Shown here: positions 6,915 to 13,579 of the stretch, piece after piece
Numbering within the stretch: the stretch's first letter is position 1
Layout of the letters: each line of letters opens with the position of its first letter
NCBI RefSeq assembly: GCF_014199255.1
Contig: NZ_JACIJF010000025.1
Span: 1 to 36,165 of the forward strand
Direction of reading: 5' to 3'
DNA length: 36,165 nt
Origin: Sphingomonas xinjiangensis
GTDB taxonomy: Bacteria; Pseudomonadota; Alphaproteobacteria; Sphingomonadales; Sphingomonadaceae
The notes under the pieces: generated by a model
Databases searched by the model: none
What the model saw: the letters and a program-made list of their open reading frames with translations, nothing else
What the model was told of the DNA's origin: nothing
Translations under genes and position numbers: made by a program

Positions 6915-7841
6915 ATGATCGACTTGTCCTATCGACCCCGTCTCGACGATCTGCGCCCGCTCGTTTCAACAGACGAAGGCTTGCTCGCGCTTGATGCGGC
7001 CGACGTCCGGACATCCTCGGCATCGGCGTTGGCAGAGCGGCAGGGATACCGGGCCGAGCACCTCGGCGAGTTTGTCGTGCCCCTGCCAGACACGTCTGCG
7101 ATTGCAGCGGATCTTCTACCCGTCCCAGGCAACACCGATGCACGGCTCGACTACGAGCATTTCTCGATCGTCATGTCGAAGAGCCGTCGCCTGGCGCTGT
7201 TCACCGGGGTCAACATCGATGGCAGCGCGAGCATCTCGGTCTCACGTGGTGGTGATCCGTGGGCGTTCGACGGACGCATCCCCGAAGACGCGCAAGCCGG
7301 CGACGAGCTCTACGCCAACAACGACTTCGACCGTGGCCACCTCGTCCGCCGTGAGGATCCCAACTGGGGTCCAACCGCGCGCGTTGCCAACCGCGACACC
7401 TTTCACTTCACTAATTGCGCGCCGCAGCTCTCCGCGTTCAATCAGCGCACCTGGCTAAGCCTGGAGGACTACATTCTCGGCAACACCCGCCGCGTCGGCG
7501 AACGGGCGACGGTCTTCACCGGTCCGGTCTTTCGGGAGAACGACCCCGTCTACCGCGGCATCGCGATCCCGCTCGCCTATTGGAAGGTCGTCGCTTTCAT
7601 CCATGACGATGGCCGGCCCTCCGCGTCCGCCTACCTCATCGATCACGACGTCGAGCTGACCGAGCAATCGCTCCTGTTCGGGGCCTTCAAGACCTATCAG
7701 CGGTCCGTCACCGCAATCGAAGGTTTGACCAACCTCGATTTCGGCGAGCTGCATCAGTTTGATGGATTCTCGAATGAGGAAGACGCAACCGGCGAGGCCG
7801 TGCGACGGCTGATTTCCGGGCCGGAGGACATCCTCGTCTAA
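6915..7841 (+). CDS. DNA/RNA non-specific endonuclease (NUC1 family)
   Basis: A 308-residue sugar-non-specific nuclease of the Serratia NucA / EndoG beta-beta-alpha metal class, cutting both DNA and RNA with a single Mg ion. The catalytic motif DRGH lies at residues 139-142 (FDRGHLVRREDPNWG). The metal-binding Asn region follows as FTNCAPQLSAFNQRTWLSLE. VFTGPVF and IPLAYWKVVAFI are other family blocks. No N-terminal signal peptide is seen, which is unusual because many relatives are secreted. The start ATG has ttggag ten bases upstream. About 110 residues precede the nuclease core and are not recognised. It opens a same-strand cassette that ends with a protease and its inhibitor. Confidence 0.88.
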   Translation: MIDLSYRPRLDDLRPLVSTDEGLLALDAADVRTSSASALAERQGYRAEHLGEFVVPLPDTSAIAADLLPVPGNTDARLDYEHFSIVMSKSRRLALFTGVNIDGSASISVSRGGDPWAFDGRIPEDAQAGDELYANNDFDRGHLVRREDPNWGPTARVANRDTFHFTNCAPQLSAFNQRTWLSLEDYILGNTRRVGERATVFTGPVFRENDPVYRGIAIPLAYWKVVAFIHDDGRPSASAYLIDHDVELTEQSLLFGAFKTYQRSVTAIEGLTNLDFGELHQFDGFSNEEDATGEAVRRLISGPEDILV

Positions 7842-7914
7842 GCCGCAAAAAAGCACTGTCCTACAGAGAACATATCTGGAACATGGGCTGTCGGATCAAC
7901 AAGGAGTCGGGGAC

Positions 7915-8085
7915 ATGACCGACATGATCGACGGCCCAATGCTCGTAGGTATCGCCGCACTCATCACCAGTCTCGCCAATGTCGTCACCATTCTGCGGCC
8001 CCCTGACCGTCCTCAGGACCGACTGCGGCTGCGACGCGTCCCCCGACGAAGAAAGGGAAGGGAGGATCGCAATTTACGGGCATGA
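7915..8085 (+). CDS. small one-helix membrane protein
   Basis: This 56-residue reading frame has a strong ribosome site (aaggag, eleven bases before the ATG at 7915). One hydrophobic segment, MLVGIAALITSLANVVTIL (about residues 9-27), is followed by a very basic Arg/Lys tail. The stop overlaps ATG 8082, but the next gene probably starts 27 bases later. The shape (short N-terminus, single helix, basic cytosolic tail) is like small holin-like or anchor proteins, but no family is recognised. It is the second gene of the nuclease-protease cassette. Confidence 0.5.
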   Translation: MTDMIDGPMLVGIAALITSLANVVTILRPPDRPQDRLRLRRVPRRRKGREDRNLRA

Positions 8086-8111
8086 TGCCCGAGAGCCTGA
8101 AGGAGACCGCC

Positions 8112-9131
8112 ATGCGCCGCTGCGCCAGTGCCGTTCTACCGTTGTTGACTGTCCCGTTGCTCCTTGCCGGTTGCGCCACGAACGCAATCCGGCTGGAGGC
8201 AGCAGGGGCAGTGCAAGCCAGAAGCCGCGAGGCGGTGACGGCAACCGCAAGCTACTTCGATGCAGTCGAGCAGCGTCGCCGCGAAGCCGCAGCCGCACTC
8301 GTCGCTAGTGACCCGAGCTGCCTGCCGGCGACGCCGCTGCAGATCCAGGTGCCGATCGCGCCAAGCGCGTCAGCAGCGCCGTTGTGCCTCGGCAATGAAG
8401 CCCCGGCGCCGGGCTACATGGCCTTCGAGATCGACATCGGCAGCAGCCCTCGCGCCGTGCTCGAACCGCGAATCGCACTCATTGCCGCAATCAGCGACTA
8501 TGCCGATGCCTTGGCTGCTATCCTCGATGCACCCAAGACTGACGTCTCCGCCGAGATCACCGCCTTCGCAGACCAGGCCGATCGGCTTGCGCGCTTCAGC
8601 AACTTCGTCGCCGGCACCGACCTGCCGAACGTCAACGCGGCCGTCGCCAGCGAACAGGGCCAGAGCCTCGTCGCGTTGATCGCCTTCGCGAGCGACCTCG
8701 CCCGCGAGGCACGGCAGACGAAGGATGTCCGAGCGCTGGTCATCGAACGCGGTGCCGTGGTGGATCGCGCGCTGGCCGCGCTGTCAGTTCAGGTGACCAC
8801 ATGGGGCAGGGGGGCCGCCCGCAACGCCGACGATCTCTACGGCAACGCCCTGTTTCGGACCTACATCCGCAACCGCGCAAGCCTCTCGGCCGACCAGCGC
8901 GAGCAGCTCGCCGCCCGCGTGTTCGCCGCCCGCGAGGCCGCAAAGGATGGACCGGCACGCGCCGCCCAAGTCGCTGATGCGATCGACCTTGCCGCCAAGG
9001 CTCAAGGAGGATTGCGCGATGCACTAGCCGGCCGCCTGACGCCGCAGCAGCGCCGCGCCGCGGCCCGCCTCAATATCGACCGTATCACCCGAGCGCTGGG
9101 CCTGATCGCCTCGCTCGCCACCCCAGCCTGA
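8112..9131 (+). CDS. predicted lipoprotein of unknown function
   Basis: A 339-residue protein with a textbook lipoprotein signal: MRRCASAVLPLLTVPLLLAG followed by Cys (LLAGC lipobox, Cys at residue 21). The start is set at 8112 rather than the earlier in-frame ATG at 8082 because gaaggag lies seven bases before it and the signal peptide then begins at once. The mature part is Ala-rich and almost wholly helical, with repeated SREAVTATASYFDAVEQRR-like amphipathic stretches, a Cys pair (SCLPATP...APLCLG), and no enzyme motif. It may form a helical bundle or coiled coil attached to the outer membrane. The next gene, 10 bases away, encodes a membrane protein, so the two may work together in the envelope. 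No known family is recognised. Confidence 0.8.
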   Translation: MRRCASAVLPLLTVPLLLAGCATNAIRLEAAGAVQARSREAVTATASYFDAVEQRRREAAAALVASDPSCLPATPLQIQVPIAPSASAAPLCLGNEAPAPGYMAFEIDIGSSPRAVLEPRIALIAAISDYADALAAILDAPKTDVSAEITAFADQADRLARFSNFVAGTDLPNVNAAVASEQGQSLVALIAFASDLAREARQTKDVRALVIERGAVVDRALAALSVQVTTWGRGAARNADDLYGNALFRTYIRNRASLSADQREQLAARVFAAREAAKDGPARAAQVADAIDLAAKAQGGLRDALAGRLTPQQRRAAARLNIDRITRALGLIASLATPA

Positions 9132-9141
9132 GGAGGATCCG

Positions 9142-9903
9142 ATGACCACCTTCACCCAGGCCGTGGATGCGGCCGACGCTCTCACTGACCAGCTTCAGGA
9201 GTTCACCGCCAACCCGCGCTACCTGCCGCGATTCTTCGACACCTTCTTCGGGCTGCGCACCGCGATCGGCAGCGCCCGCGACTGCTTCGCCGGGCTGCAC
9301 AGCGGGGAGAAGGGTGATCTCTCGGCCTTCGCGACGGTGCTCGACCGATGCGAGCAGGCGACCGCCATTGGCGTGGCGCTGACCCCCGGCGATGCCGCGG
9401 TGTCACGCTACGCCGGGGCCGTGCAGCGCGCGATCGCGGCGATGGACGATCAGGGTGACGCAACCTCGCGACCTGCGTTGCGCGGCACGCTGCGGTTGCG
9501 CAGCCGCTCGGCACCGGCGGTCAGGGGAGGGCGACGACCTGACCCGGCCCCCGAACCCTATTATGCCAGCCTCGTGAAGCTGTTCCCTGTCGAGGCGGTG
9601 ACGCTCTACCCGCTGGCGATTGGGATTGCTGCCGGCGATACCGTCATTCGGCTGATCCTGATCGGCATCATCACCCTCTTCATCGTCGCGCTGCGCTGGT
9701 TTGGGACGCAGGAGGAGGGAGGGGGAGATGCAGATGTGGTGGCGATCACCGTCTCGGTCATCTCGTTCCAGCTCTACGCGGCCTCGCTGGGTGGCTTTGG
9801 CTACCTCCCGGGCGGGGCTGAACAGACCAGCCAGTTCCTCGCCTTCATCACCATTATGTGGGTCGCACTCGTACCCTTCGTGCTTCGCCGCGCCCGCAGC
9901 TGA
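9142..9903 (+). CDS. polytopic membrane protein of unknown function
   Basis: This 253-residue protein is preceded by gaggaggatccg (good ribosome site) and starts 10 bases after the lipoprotein gene. The N-terminal 150 residues are soluble and helical, ending in a basic Arg/Pro linker (RGGRRPDPAPEPYYASLVKL). The C-terminal 100 residues hold three to four membrane segments: LYPLAIGIAAGDTVIRLILI, IGIITLFIVALRWFG, VVAITVSVISFQLYAASLGG and FLAFITIMWVALVPFVL. No enzyme or transporter motif is visible. A short gap leads to the protease gene. The soluble N-terminus plus C-terminal membrane bundle suggests an anchor or pore-like partner of the lipoprotein, which is inference only. Confidence 0.78.
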   Translation: MTTFTQAVDAADALTDQLQEFTANPRYLPRFFDTFFGLRTAIGSARDCFAGLHSGEKGDLSAFATVLDRCEQATAIGVALTPGDAAVSRYAGAVQRAIAAMDDQGDATSRPALRGTLRLRSRSAPAVRGGRRPDPAPEPYYASLVKLFPVEAVTLYPLAIGIAAGDTVIRLILIGIITLFIVALRWFGTQEEGGGDADVVAITVSVISFQLYAASLGGFGYLPGGAEQTSQFLAFITIMWVALVPFVLRRARS

Positions 9904-9925
9904 CCCTCCCCAAGGAGATACGACC

Positions 9926-11005
9926 ATGTGCACCTCCATCCATCGTCATTCGCTTCACTGCATCCTGCCGCCTTACATCCTGTCGCAGATCGCCGAGAAC
10001 GGCTCGCCCGAGATGCGGGCGATGGCGATCCGCAGCTTGCTGGTCGATCCGACCATCCGCATCGTCCGCGCCAGCACCGCAGGACCCGTCGCCGGCGAGA
10101 TCGCGCGCCGGCGTGCCGCGGCGGGTAACATTCTGGCTCCGAGCCCACTCAGGACCATCCGCGATGCGGGCGGCGAGCCCGAGGCACCGGGCGCAACCGT
10201 CGTCCGGCGCGAGGGCGACGGCCCGACCGGCGATGTCGCGGCCGATGAGGCGTATGACGGCCTCGGTGCTACGTTCGCGCTGTTCTGGGAGGCCTATCGG
10301 CGCAACTCGATCGATGATGCCGGCCTCCCGCTCGATGCCACGGTCCATTACGATCAGGACTATGACAACGCCTTTTGGGACGGCACCCAGATGGTGTTCG
10401 GTGATGGCGACGGCGAGCTGTTCAACCGCTTCACGATCTCGCTCGATGTGATCGGTCACGAGCTGACCCACGGCGTTACCGAAAAGGAGGCTGGTCTCGC
10501 CTATTTCAACCAGTCGGGCGCGCTCAACGAGAGCATCTCCGACGTGTTCGGCAGCCTCGTAAAGCAGCGCCTACTCGGGCAGACCGCCGAGGAGGCCGAT
10601 TGGCTGATCGGTGCCGGGCTCCTGACGCCCAAGGTTAACGGCAGCGCGCTACGGTCGATGAAGGCGCCGGGGACAGCTTATGACGATCCGGTTCTCGGCA
10701 AGGATCCGCAGCCGGGACACATGGACGACTTCATCCGCACCAATCAGGACAATGGCGGCGTCCACGTCAACTCTGGCATCCCCAACCGAGCCTTCTATCT
10801 TGCCGCGACCACGATCGGTGGAAACTCATGGGAACGCGCCGGCCAAATCTGGTACAACGCGCTCCTGGACCCCAATACGAGGGCCAACACGGACTTCGCC
10901 GGCTTCGCCCGCGTAACCATCGACGTCGCGGGGCGTTTGTACGGCTCAGGGAGCGCCGAGGCGACCGCAGTCACCGAGGCCTGGAGCGCAGTTGGAGTGA
11001 TCTGA
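9926..11005 (+). CDS. protealysin-like M4 metalloprotease
   Basis: A zinc metalloprotease of the thermolysin family, protealysin subgroup, 359 residues. The active-site motif HELTH is at residues 178-182, the third zinc ligand Glu at 202 (NESISD), and the late active-site His in GGVHVNSGIPNRAF. The N-terminus is a short protealysin-type propeptide with the conserved CILPPYIL block (residues 12-19) instead of a long thermolysin pro-region. There is no signal peptide, again as in protealysins, which are intracellular or exported without a Sec signal. The ATG at 9926 has caaggag upstream; longer readings of the frame lack this. The stop shares one base with the start of the next gene, an emfourin-type inhibitor, matching the known protealysin-emfourin pair in Serratia. 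Confidence 0.93.
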   Translation: MCTSIHRHSLHCILPPYILSQIAENGSPEMRAMAIRSLLVDPTIRIVRASTAGPVAGEIARRRAAAGNILAPSPLRTIRDAGGEPEAPGATVVRREGDGPTGDVAADEAYDGLGATFALFWEAYRRNSIDDAGLPLDATVHYDQDYDNAFWDGTQMVFGDGDGELFNRFTISLDVIGHELTHGVTEKEAGLAYFNQSGALNESISDVFGSLVKQRLLGQTAEEADWLIGAGLLTPKVNGSALRSMKAPGTAYDDPVLGKDPQPGHMDDFIRTNQDNGGVHVNSGIPNRAFYLAATTIGGNSWERAGQIWYNALLDPNTRANTDFAGFARVTIDVAGRLYGSGSAEATAVTEAWSAVGVI

Positions 11006-11355
11006 TGCAGACGGGCAAGGCTAGCGATGAAACGGTAACGGGGGAGGCCCGGGTACGGATCGAGGGCGGCCTCGCCCATTTCCCGGGGCTGGCGAAGGAG
11101 CAGACGGTCTCCTTTCACGATCTTGCTAGCCCGGAGCGTCGGGAGCTCGCCACTCTTGCCGATAAGGCAGACTTCTTCGACTGTACGCCGGCTAACGAAA
11201 CCGCGAGACCGGATGCCCGCACTTACACGGTCGGCCTGACAATCGACGGGCGCAGCCGGGAGATCCGTGTGGCAGAGCCGATCCGTGACCCAGCTATGGC
11301 CAAGCTCGTGTCGGTCGTGCGCCGGTTGAGCAAACAGCACAGCGTCGGTCGGTAG
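11005..11355 (+). CDS. emfourin-type inhibitor of protealysin
   Basis: This 116-residue protein follows the M4 protease, with the TGA stop and ATG start sharing one base (TGATG), so production of the pair is coupled. The sequence shows emfourin features: ARVRIEGGLAHFPGL near the N-terminus (the V-x-x-x-GG-x-x-x-x-PG-L block), a helix LASPERRELATLADKADFFD, then PDARTYTVGLTIDGRSREI and the closing MAKLVSVVRRL. Emfourins are tight, slow-binding inhibitors encoded next to protealysins and thought to keep the protease inactive in the producing cell. The inhibitor role is from family knowledge; the match is by motif pattern. Confidence 0.8.
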   Translation: MQTGKASDETVTGEARVRIEGGLAHFPGLAKEQTVSFHDLASPERRELATLADKADFFDCTPANETARPDARTYTVGLTIDGRSREIRVAEPIRDPAMAKLVSVVRRLSKQHSVGR

Positions 11356-11452
11356 TGTATCGGTCAAAGCCCCTCTAGCCCATTCAGAGGCAGTCTCGGC
11401 TCGCGACCAACGCAAAGCGAGTTCTGTGGTCAGACCGCCCAGAACGCCTGTA

Positions 11453-11564
11453 GTCGCAAATGTTCTAAGTTTTGCGACAGAGGCTCCGGCACTCCGCTTC
11501 ACTCTGATGCTTCTGTCGCAAAAGTCTGTTGCAAAATGTTGTTGTTCTGATACAGTTTTGCGAC
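11453..11564 (+). promoter_or_regulatory. res recombination site of a Tn3-type resolvase
   Basis: Directly upstream of the resolvase start lie repeats of gtcgcaaaa / ttttgcgac. Subsite I is 11453-11478, with perfect 8-bp arms (gtcgcaaa and tttgcgac) around the centre tgttctaagt. Further arms are at 11515-11523 (gtcgcaaaa) and 11556-11564 (ttttgcgac), with an inner gttgcaaaat copy at about 11528. Three subsites in front of tnpR are the standard Tn3-family res layout, which also contains the autoregulated tnpR promoter. The ATG of the resolvase begins one base after the last arm. Confidence 0.75.
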
Positions 11565-12128
11565 ATGCTAATAGGCTACGCCCGTGTGTCCACCGACGAC
11601 CAAGATCTACGACTGCAACGCGCCGCATTGAAGGACGCCGGGTGCAAGCGGACGTTCGAGGAGAAGATTTCGGGCGCGAAGCGTAACCGGCCTGAGCTGG
11701 CCAAAATGATCGAGCAGCTGCGCGATGATGACACTGTGGTAGTGACGCGGCTCGACCGATTGGCGCGATCCACCCGCGACCTGCTCGACATCGCCGAGAA
11801 GCTGAAGGAGGCCGGTGCCGGTCTGCGCTCGCTCGCCGAACCCTGGGCGGATACGACCTCACCCGCTGGGCGCATGGTGCTGACTGTGTTCGCTGGCATT
11901 GCCGAGTTTGAGCGCGAGCTGATCCACCAGCGCACCAGCAGCGGGCGAGTAGCAGCTAAGGCGCGGGGAGTACGCTTCGGCCGCCCACCTAAGCTCACCC
12001 CCGATCAGGTCGCACTAGGTGAGCGGTTAGTGGGCGAAGGCATATCGGTGCGGGAAGCCGCCAAGCTGCTCAAATGCCACCATGCTACTCTTTACCGCGC
12101 GCTGACTCTTGCGGCGATCACCGCATGA
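11565..12128 (+). CDS. tnpR: Tn3-family serine resolvase
   Basis: A 187-residue small serine recombinase that resolves cointegrates at res. The catalytic Ser is in MLIGYARVSTDDQDLRLQ (about residue 10). The other active-site Arg/Asp block is VVTRLDRLARSTRDLLDIAE, and the long E-helix follows in AGRMVLTVFAGIAEFERELI. The C-terminal HTH is GISVREAAKLLKCHHATLYR. The start ATG at 11565 is chosen because the motif begins four residues later and the upstream in-frame ATG at 11529 lies inside the res site. No transposase gene or 38-bp Tn3 ends are seen nearby, so the gene is either a remnant or serves the plasmid as a multimer-resolution system. Confidence 0.93.
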   Translation: MLIGYARVSTDDQDLRLQRAALKDAGCKRTFEEKISGAKRNRPELAKMIEQLRDDDTVVVTRLDRLARSTRDLLDIAEKLKEAGAGLRSLAEPWADTTSPAGRMVLTVFAGIAEFERELIHQRTSSGRVAAKARGVRFGRPPKLTPDQVALGERLVGEGISVREAAKLLKCHHATLYRALTLAAITA

Positions 12129-12171
12129 TGCACAGCAATCTGAAGCCGAAGGTGCCGGAAGGAGCGGCCTG

Positions 12172-12672
12172 ATGCCGATCCGTCCCGAACACATATACCT
12201 GTATCCCATCGACTGGCCGCAGCTCTCGTACCATGTTCGTTTTGTGCGGGCAGGAGGCTGCTGCGAGCATTGCGGCCGCCCCCACGGTCAGAGGGTATTC
12301 CGTCTGCGGGACGGACGATGGTGGGACCGGAAGCGGCATCGCTGGCGCGACGGTCAAGGCCGGCGCGTACGGCGGCCCACGGAGAACATCTTGTTGCTAG
12401 GTGCTTGGACGCGAGTAGTGCTGGCCTGCGCGCACCTTAATCATGACCCCAGTGACAGCGCGCTCCACAAGCTGGCAGCGTTGTGCCAGCGCTGCCACAT
12501 GCTCCACGATGCTCCCGAGCATCGGCGCCGGCGCTGGATGAACGCACATCACCGGCGTGCGCTCGGCGACCTGTTCTACGGGCCCTATCCGCAATGGGGC
12601 GCCGACTGGATCACCCCCACACCGATCAGCATGCTCGACGACAGCCGATCGCTGTATGCCGACATTCGATAA
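12172..12672 (+). CDS. HNH-like zinc-binding protein
   Basis: This 166-residue protein has paired Cys motifs of an HNH-type nuclease fold: CEHCGRPHG near residue 27, then LACAHLNHDPSD and LCQRCHMLHDAPEHRRRR near 105. The HLNHDP block stands where the catalytic HN (or HH) of this subgroup lies. There is no other domain, and the basic tail (RRRRWMNAHHRRALG) fits DNA binding. The start is taken at ATG 12172, preceded by ggaaggag; a longer reading from 12109 overlaps the resolvase end. Similar small proteins are common on phages and plasmids and are usually annotated as HNH endonucleases. Their biological role is mostly unknown. Confidence 0.7.
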   Translation: MPIRPEHIYLYPIDWPQLSYHVRFVRAGGCCEHCGRPHGQRVFRLRDGRWWDRKRHRWRDGQGRRVRRPTENILLLGAWTRVVLACAHLNHDPSDSALHKLAALCQRCHMLHDAPEHRRRRWMNAHHRRALGDLFYGPYPQWGADWITPTPISMLDDSRSLYADIR

Positions 12673-12691
12673 GCCCGGCCCACATATCCCA

Positions 12692-13049
12692 CTACCTCTT
12701 GGCCAGTGCATAGTCTTGAACCAGGACCTTCTCCGGCACGTGCTATGCTCCGGCGAGCTTGCCAATCATAGGGCACCATGACAGCCCAATATCTTGGTTG
12801 CGACTGACCGATCAGCGCAGCTAGTTCTGCACGCGTGTAGGCCATTCATCTCCATTGCGCCTCGATCGCGCGCACTGGATCAAGCCGGTTCAATAGCCAG
12901 CGATGGCTTTCGTAAGTTTCAACCAACGTCGCCAGCACGTTAAGCCGATCCCCGGCGTCAGTGCCTTCACCCACTTCCCATAGTCCCTAGATTCCCGCAG
13001 CGCAGTTTCATGGTCCTCGTCAGTTCGGATAGGACGAATATGAATCGAA
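12692..13049 (-). pseudogene. HigA-type antitoxin pseudogene
   Basis: Three frames on the minus strand together give the standard HigA/HTH antitoxin order. HIRPIRTDEDHETALRE is at about 13049-12990. After a shift comes EGTDAGDRLNVLATLVETYE and SHRWLLNRLDPVRAIEAQWR, ending in TGA at 12846-12848. Directly after it, MAYTRAELAALIG supplies the start of the HTH. A further shift leads to VPEKVLVQDYALAKR and the stop at 12692. This matches the family order (PIRTE-D-Y, GD-LDVLATLVEAYE, TRAELAALLG, IPAELLVQ-YALAK) but the middle of the HTH is lost. No intact partner toxin is seen upstream. The 86-residue open frame at 12585-12845 is only a piece of this pseudogene. Confidence 0.65.
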
Positions 13050-13115
13050 GGACCTCCAAGGAATTTTCAGACCGACGCTCCCGTGATGCCCTTCCGCCGG
13101 GCAGTGTGCTGCGTC

Positions 13116-13135
13116 TTCGTGCTTTCGAGTAGGAA
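13116..13135 (+). repeat. 20-bp direct repeat, left of the polysaccharide block
   Basis: The sequence ttcgtgctttcgagtaggaa occurs here and identically at 33213-33232, about 20.1 kb away and in the same orientation, and a copy with one mismatch lies inverted at 33137-33156. The two direct copies bracket the whole exopolysaccharide locus. This copy lies between the HigA pseudogene and the first gene of the block, with no good inverted partner nearby. Whether it is a recombination scar, a binding site or a leftover gene end is not settled. Confidence 0.6.
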
Positions 13136-13170
13136 GTCGGCCAACCGGTCGCCCCGGCCCGCCGCCTGCG

Positions 13171-13563
13171 TCACCTTGAGCGGCGACCGGCGATGCGCGC
13201 CTGCTCGCCCGCCACCGCGAACGGCGAGGCCGCATTGGCCTGCGGGTCGTAATAGCGGTCGACCCTGTTACGGATCCGTGTCTGCACTCGGTTCTGGATC
13301 CGCCGGCCGATTCGTCCCATCGGCTCGATGCCAGCGTCCTGCGCCACCTGCTCACGAGTCTGTCGCTGGCCAGTGAACGCAACGATCAATCGATCTGTCG
13401 CCGGCGTGGAGGGAACATCGCTTTGGGAATAAGGCATCGCCTCGCCCTGCGTATCCCCCGACTGCGCATAGGCGACCGCAGGCACGAACGCCACGGCCAG
13501 TGCCATGAGGGATCGCATGGTAACCATCTTCGGCCTGATAGCGTACCGGAGGAGGCGCCGCAT
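13171..13563 (-). CDS. small secreted protein, unknown function
   Basis: A 130-residue protein with an N-terminal signal peptide: after a basic start, MVTMRSLMALAVAFVPAVAY leads to an AYAQ-S cleavage site. The mature part is polar and rich in Gln and Arg, with ATDRLIVAFTGQRQTREQVA followed by repeated R-x-x-N/T-R-V units (RRIQNRVQTRIRNRVDRYYD). It is the last gene of the four-gene minus-strand run containing the export machinery, 16 bases after its neighbour, so a periplasmic role in polymer assembly or export is possible. The ATG at 13563 has aagga upstream; ATG 13527 would give a shorter, equally good signal. No family is recognised. Confidence 0.65.
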   Translation of the reverse strand: MRRLLRYAIRPKMVTMRSLMALAVAFVPAVAYAQSGDTQGEAMPYSQSDVPSTPATDRLIVAFTGQRQTREQVAQDAGIEPMGRIGRRIQNRVQTRIRNRVDRYYDPQANAASPFAVAGEQARIAGRRSR

Positions 13564-13579
13564 AGCGTGAATATCCTTG

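Noticed and set aside
9701..9925. M4 protease frame extends upstream within the membrane protein gene
   Set aside because: The extension is the shadow of the membrane gene; ATG 9926 has a good ribosome site and starts the protealysin propeptide.
10795..11862. 355-residue minus-strand open frame
   Set aside because: Antisense to the protease, inhibitor, res site and resolvase; Arg/Ser-rich shadow composition without a motif.
12585..12845. 86-residue minus-strand open frame as a separate gene
   Set aside because: Its first residues are the HTH start of the HigA remnant and the rest is out of frame; part of it is antisense to the HNH-like gene.
13116..13135. 20-bp flanking repeat as a res crossover site of the local resolvase
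   Set aside because: The resolvase has its own gtcgcaaaa-type res site, which shares no sequence with the 20-mer; the link remains speculative.
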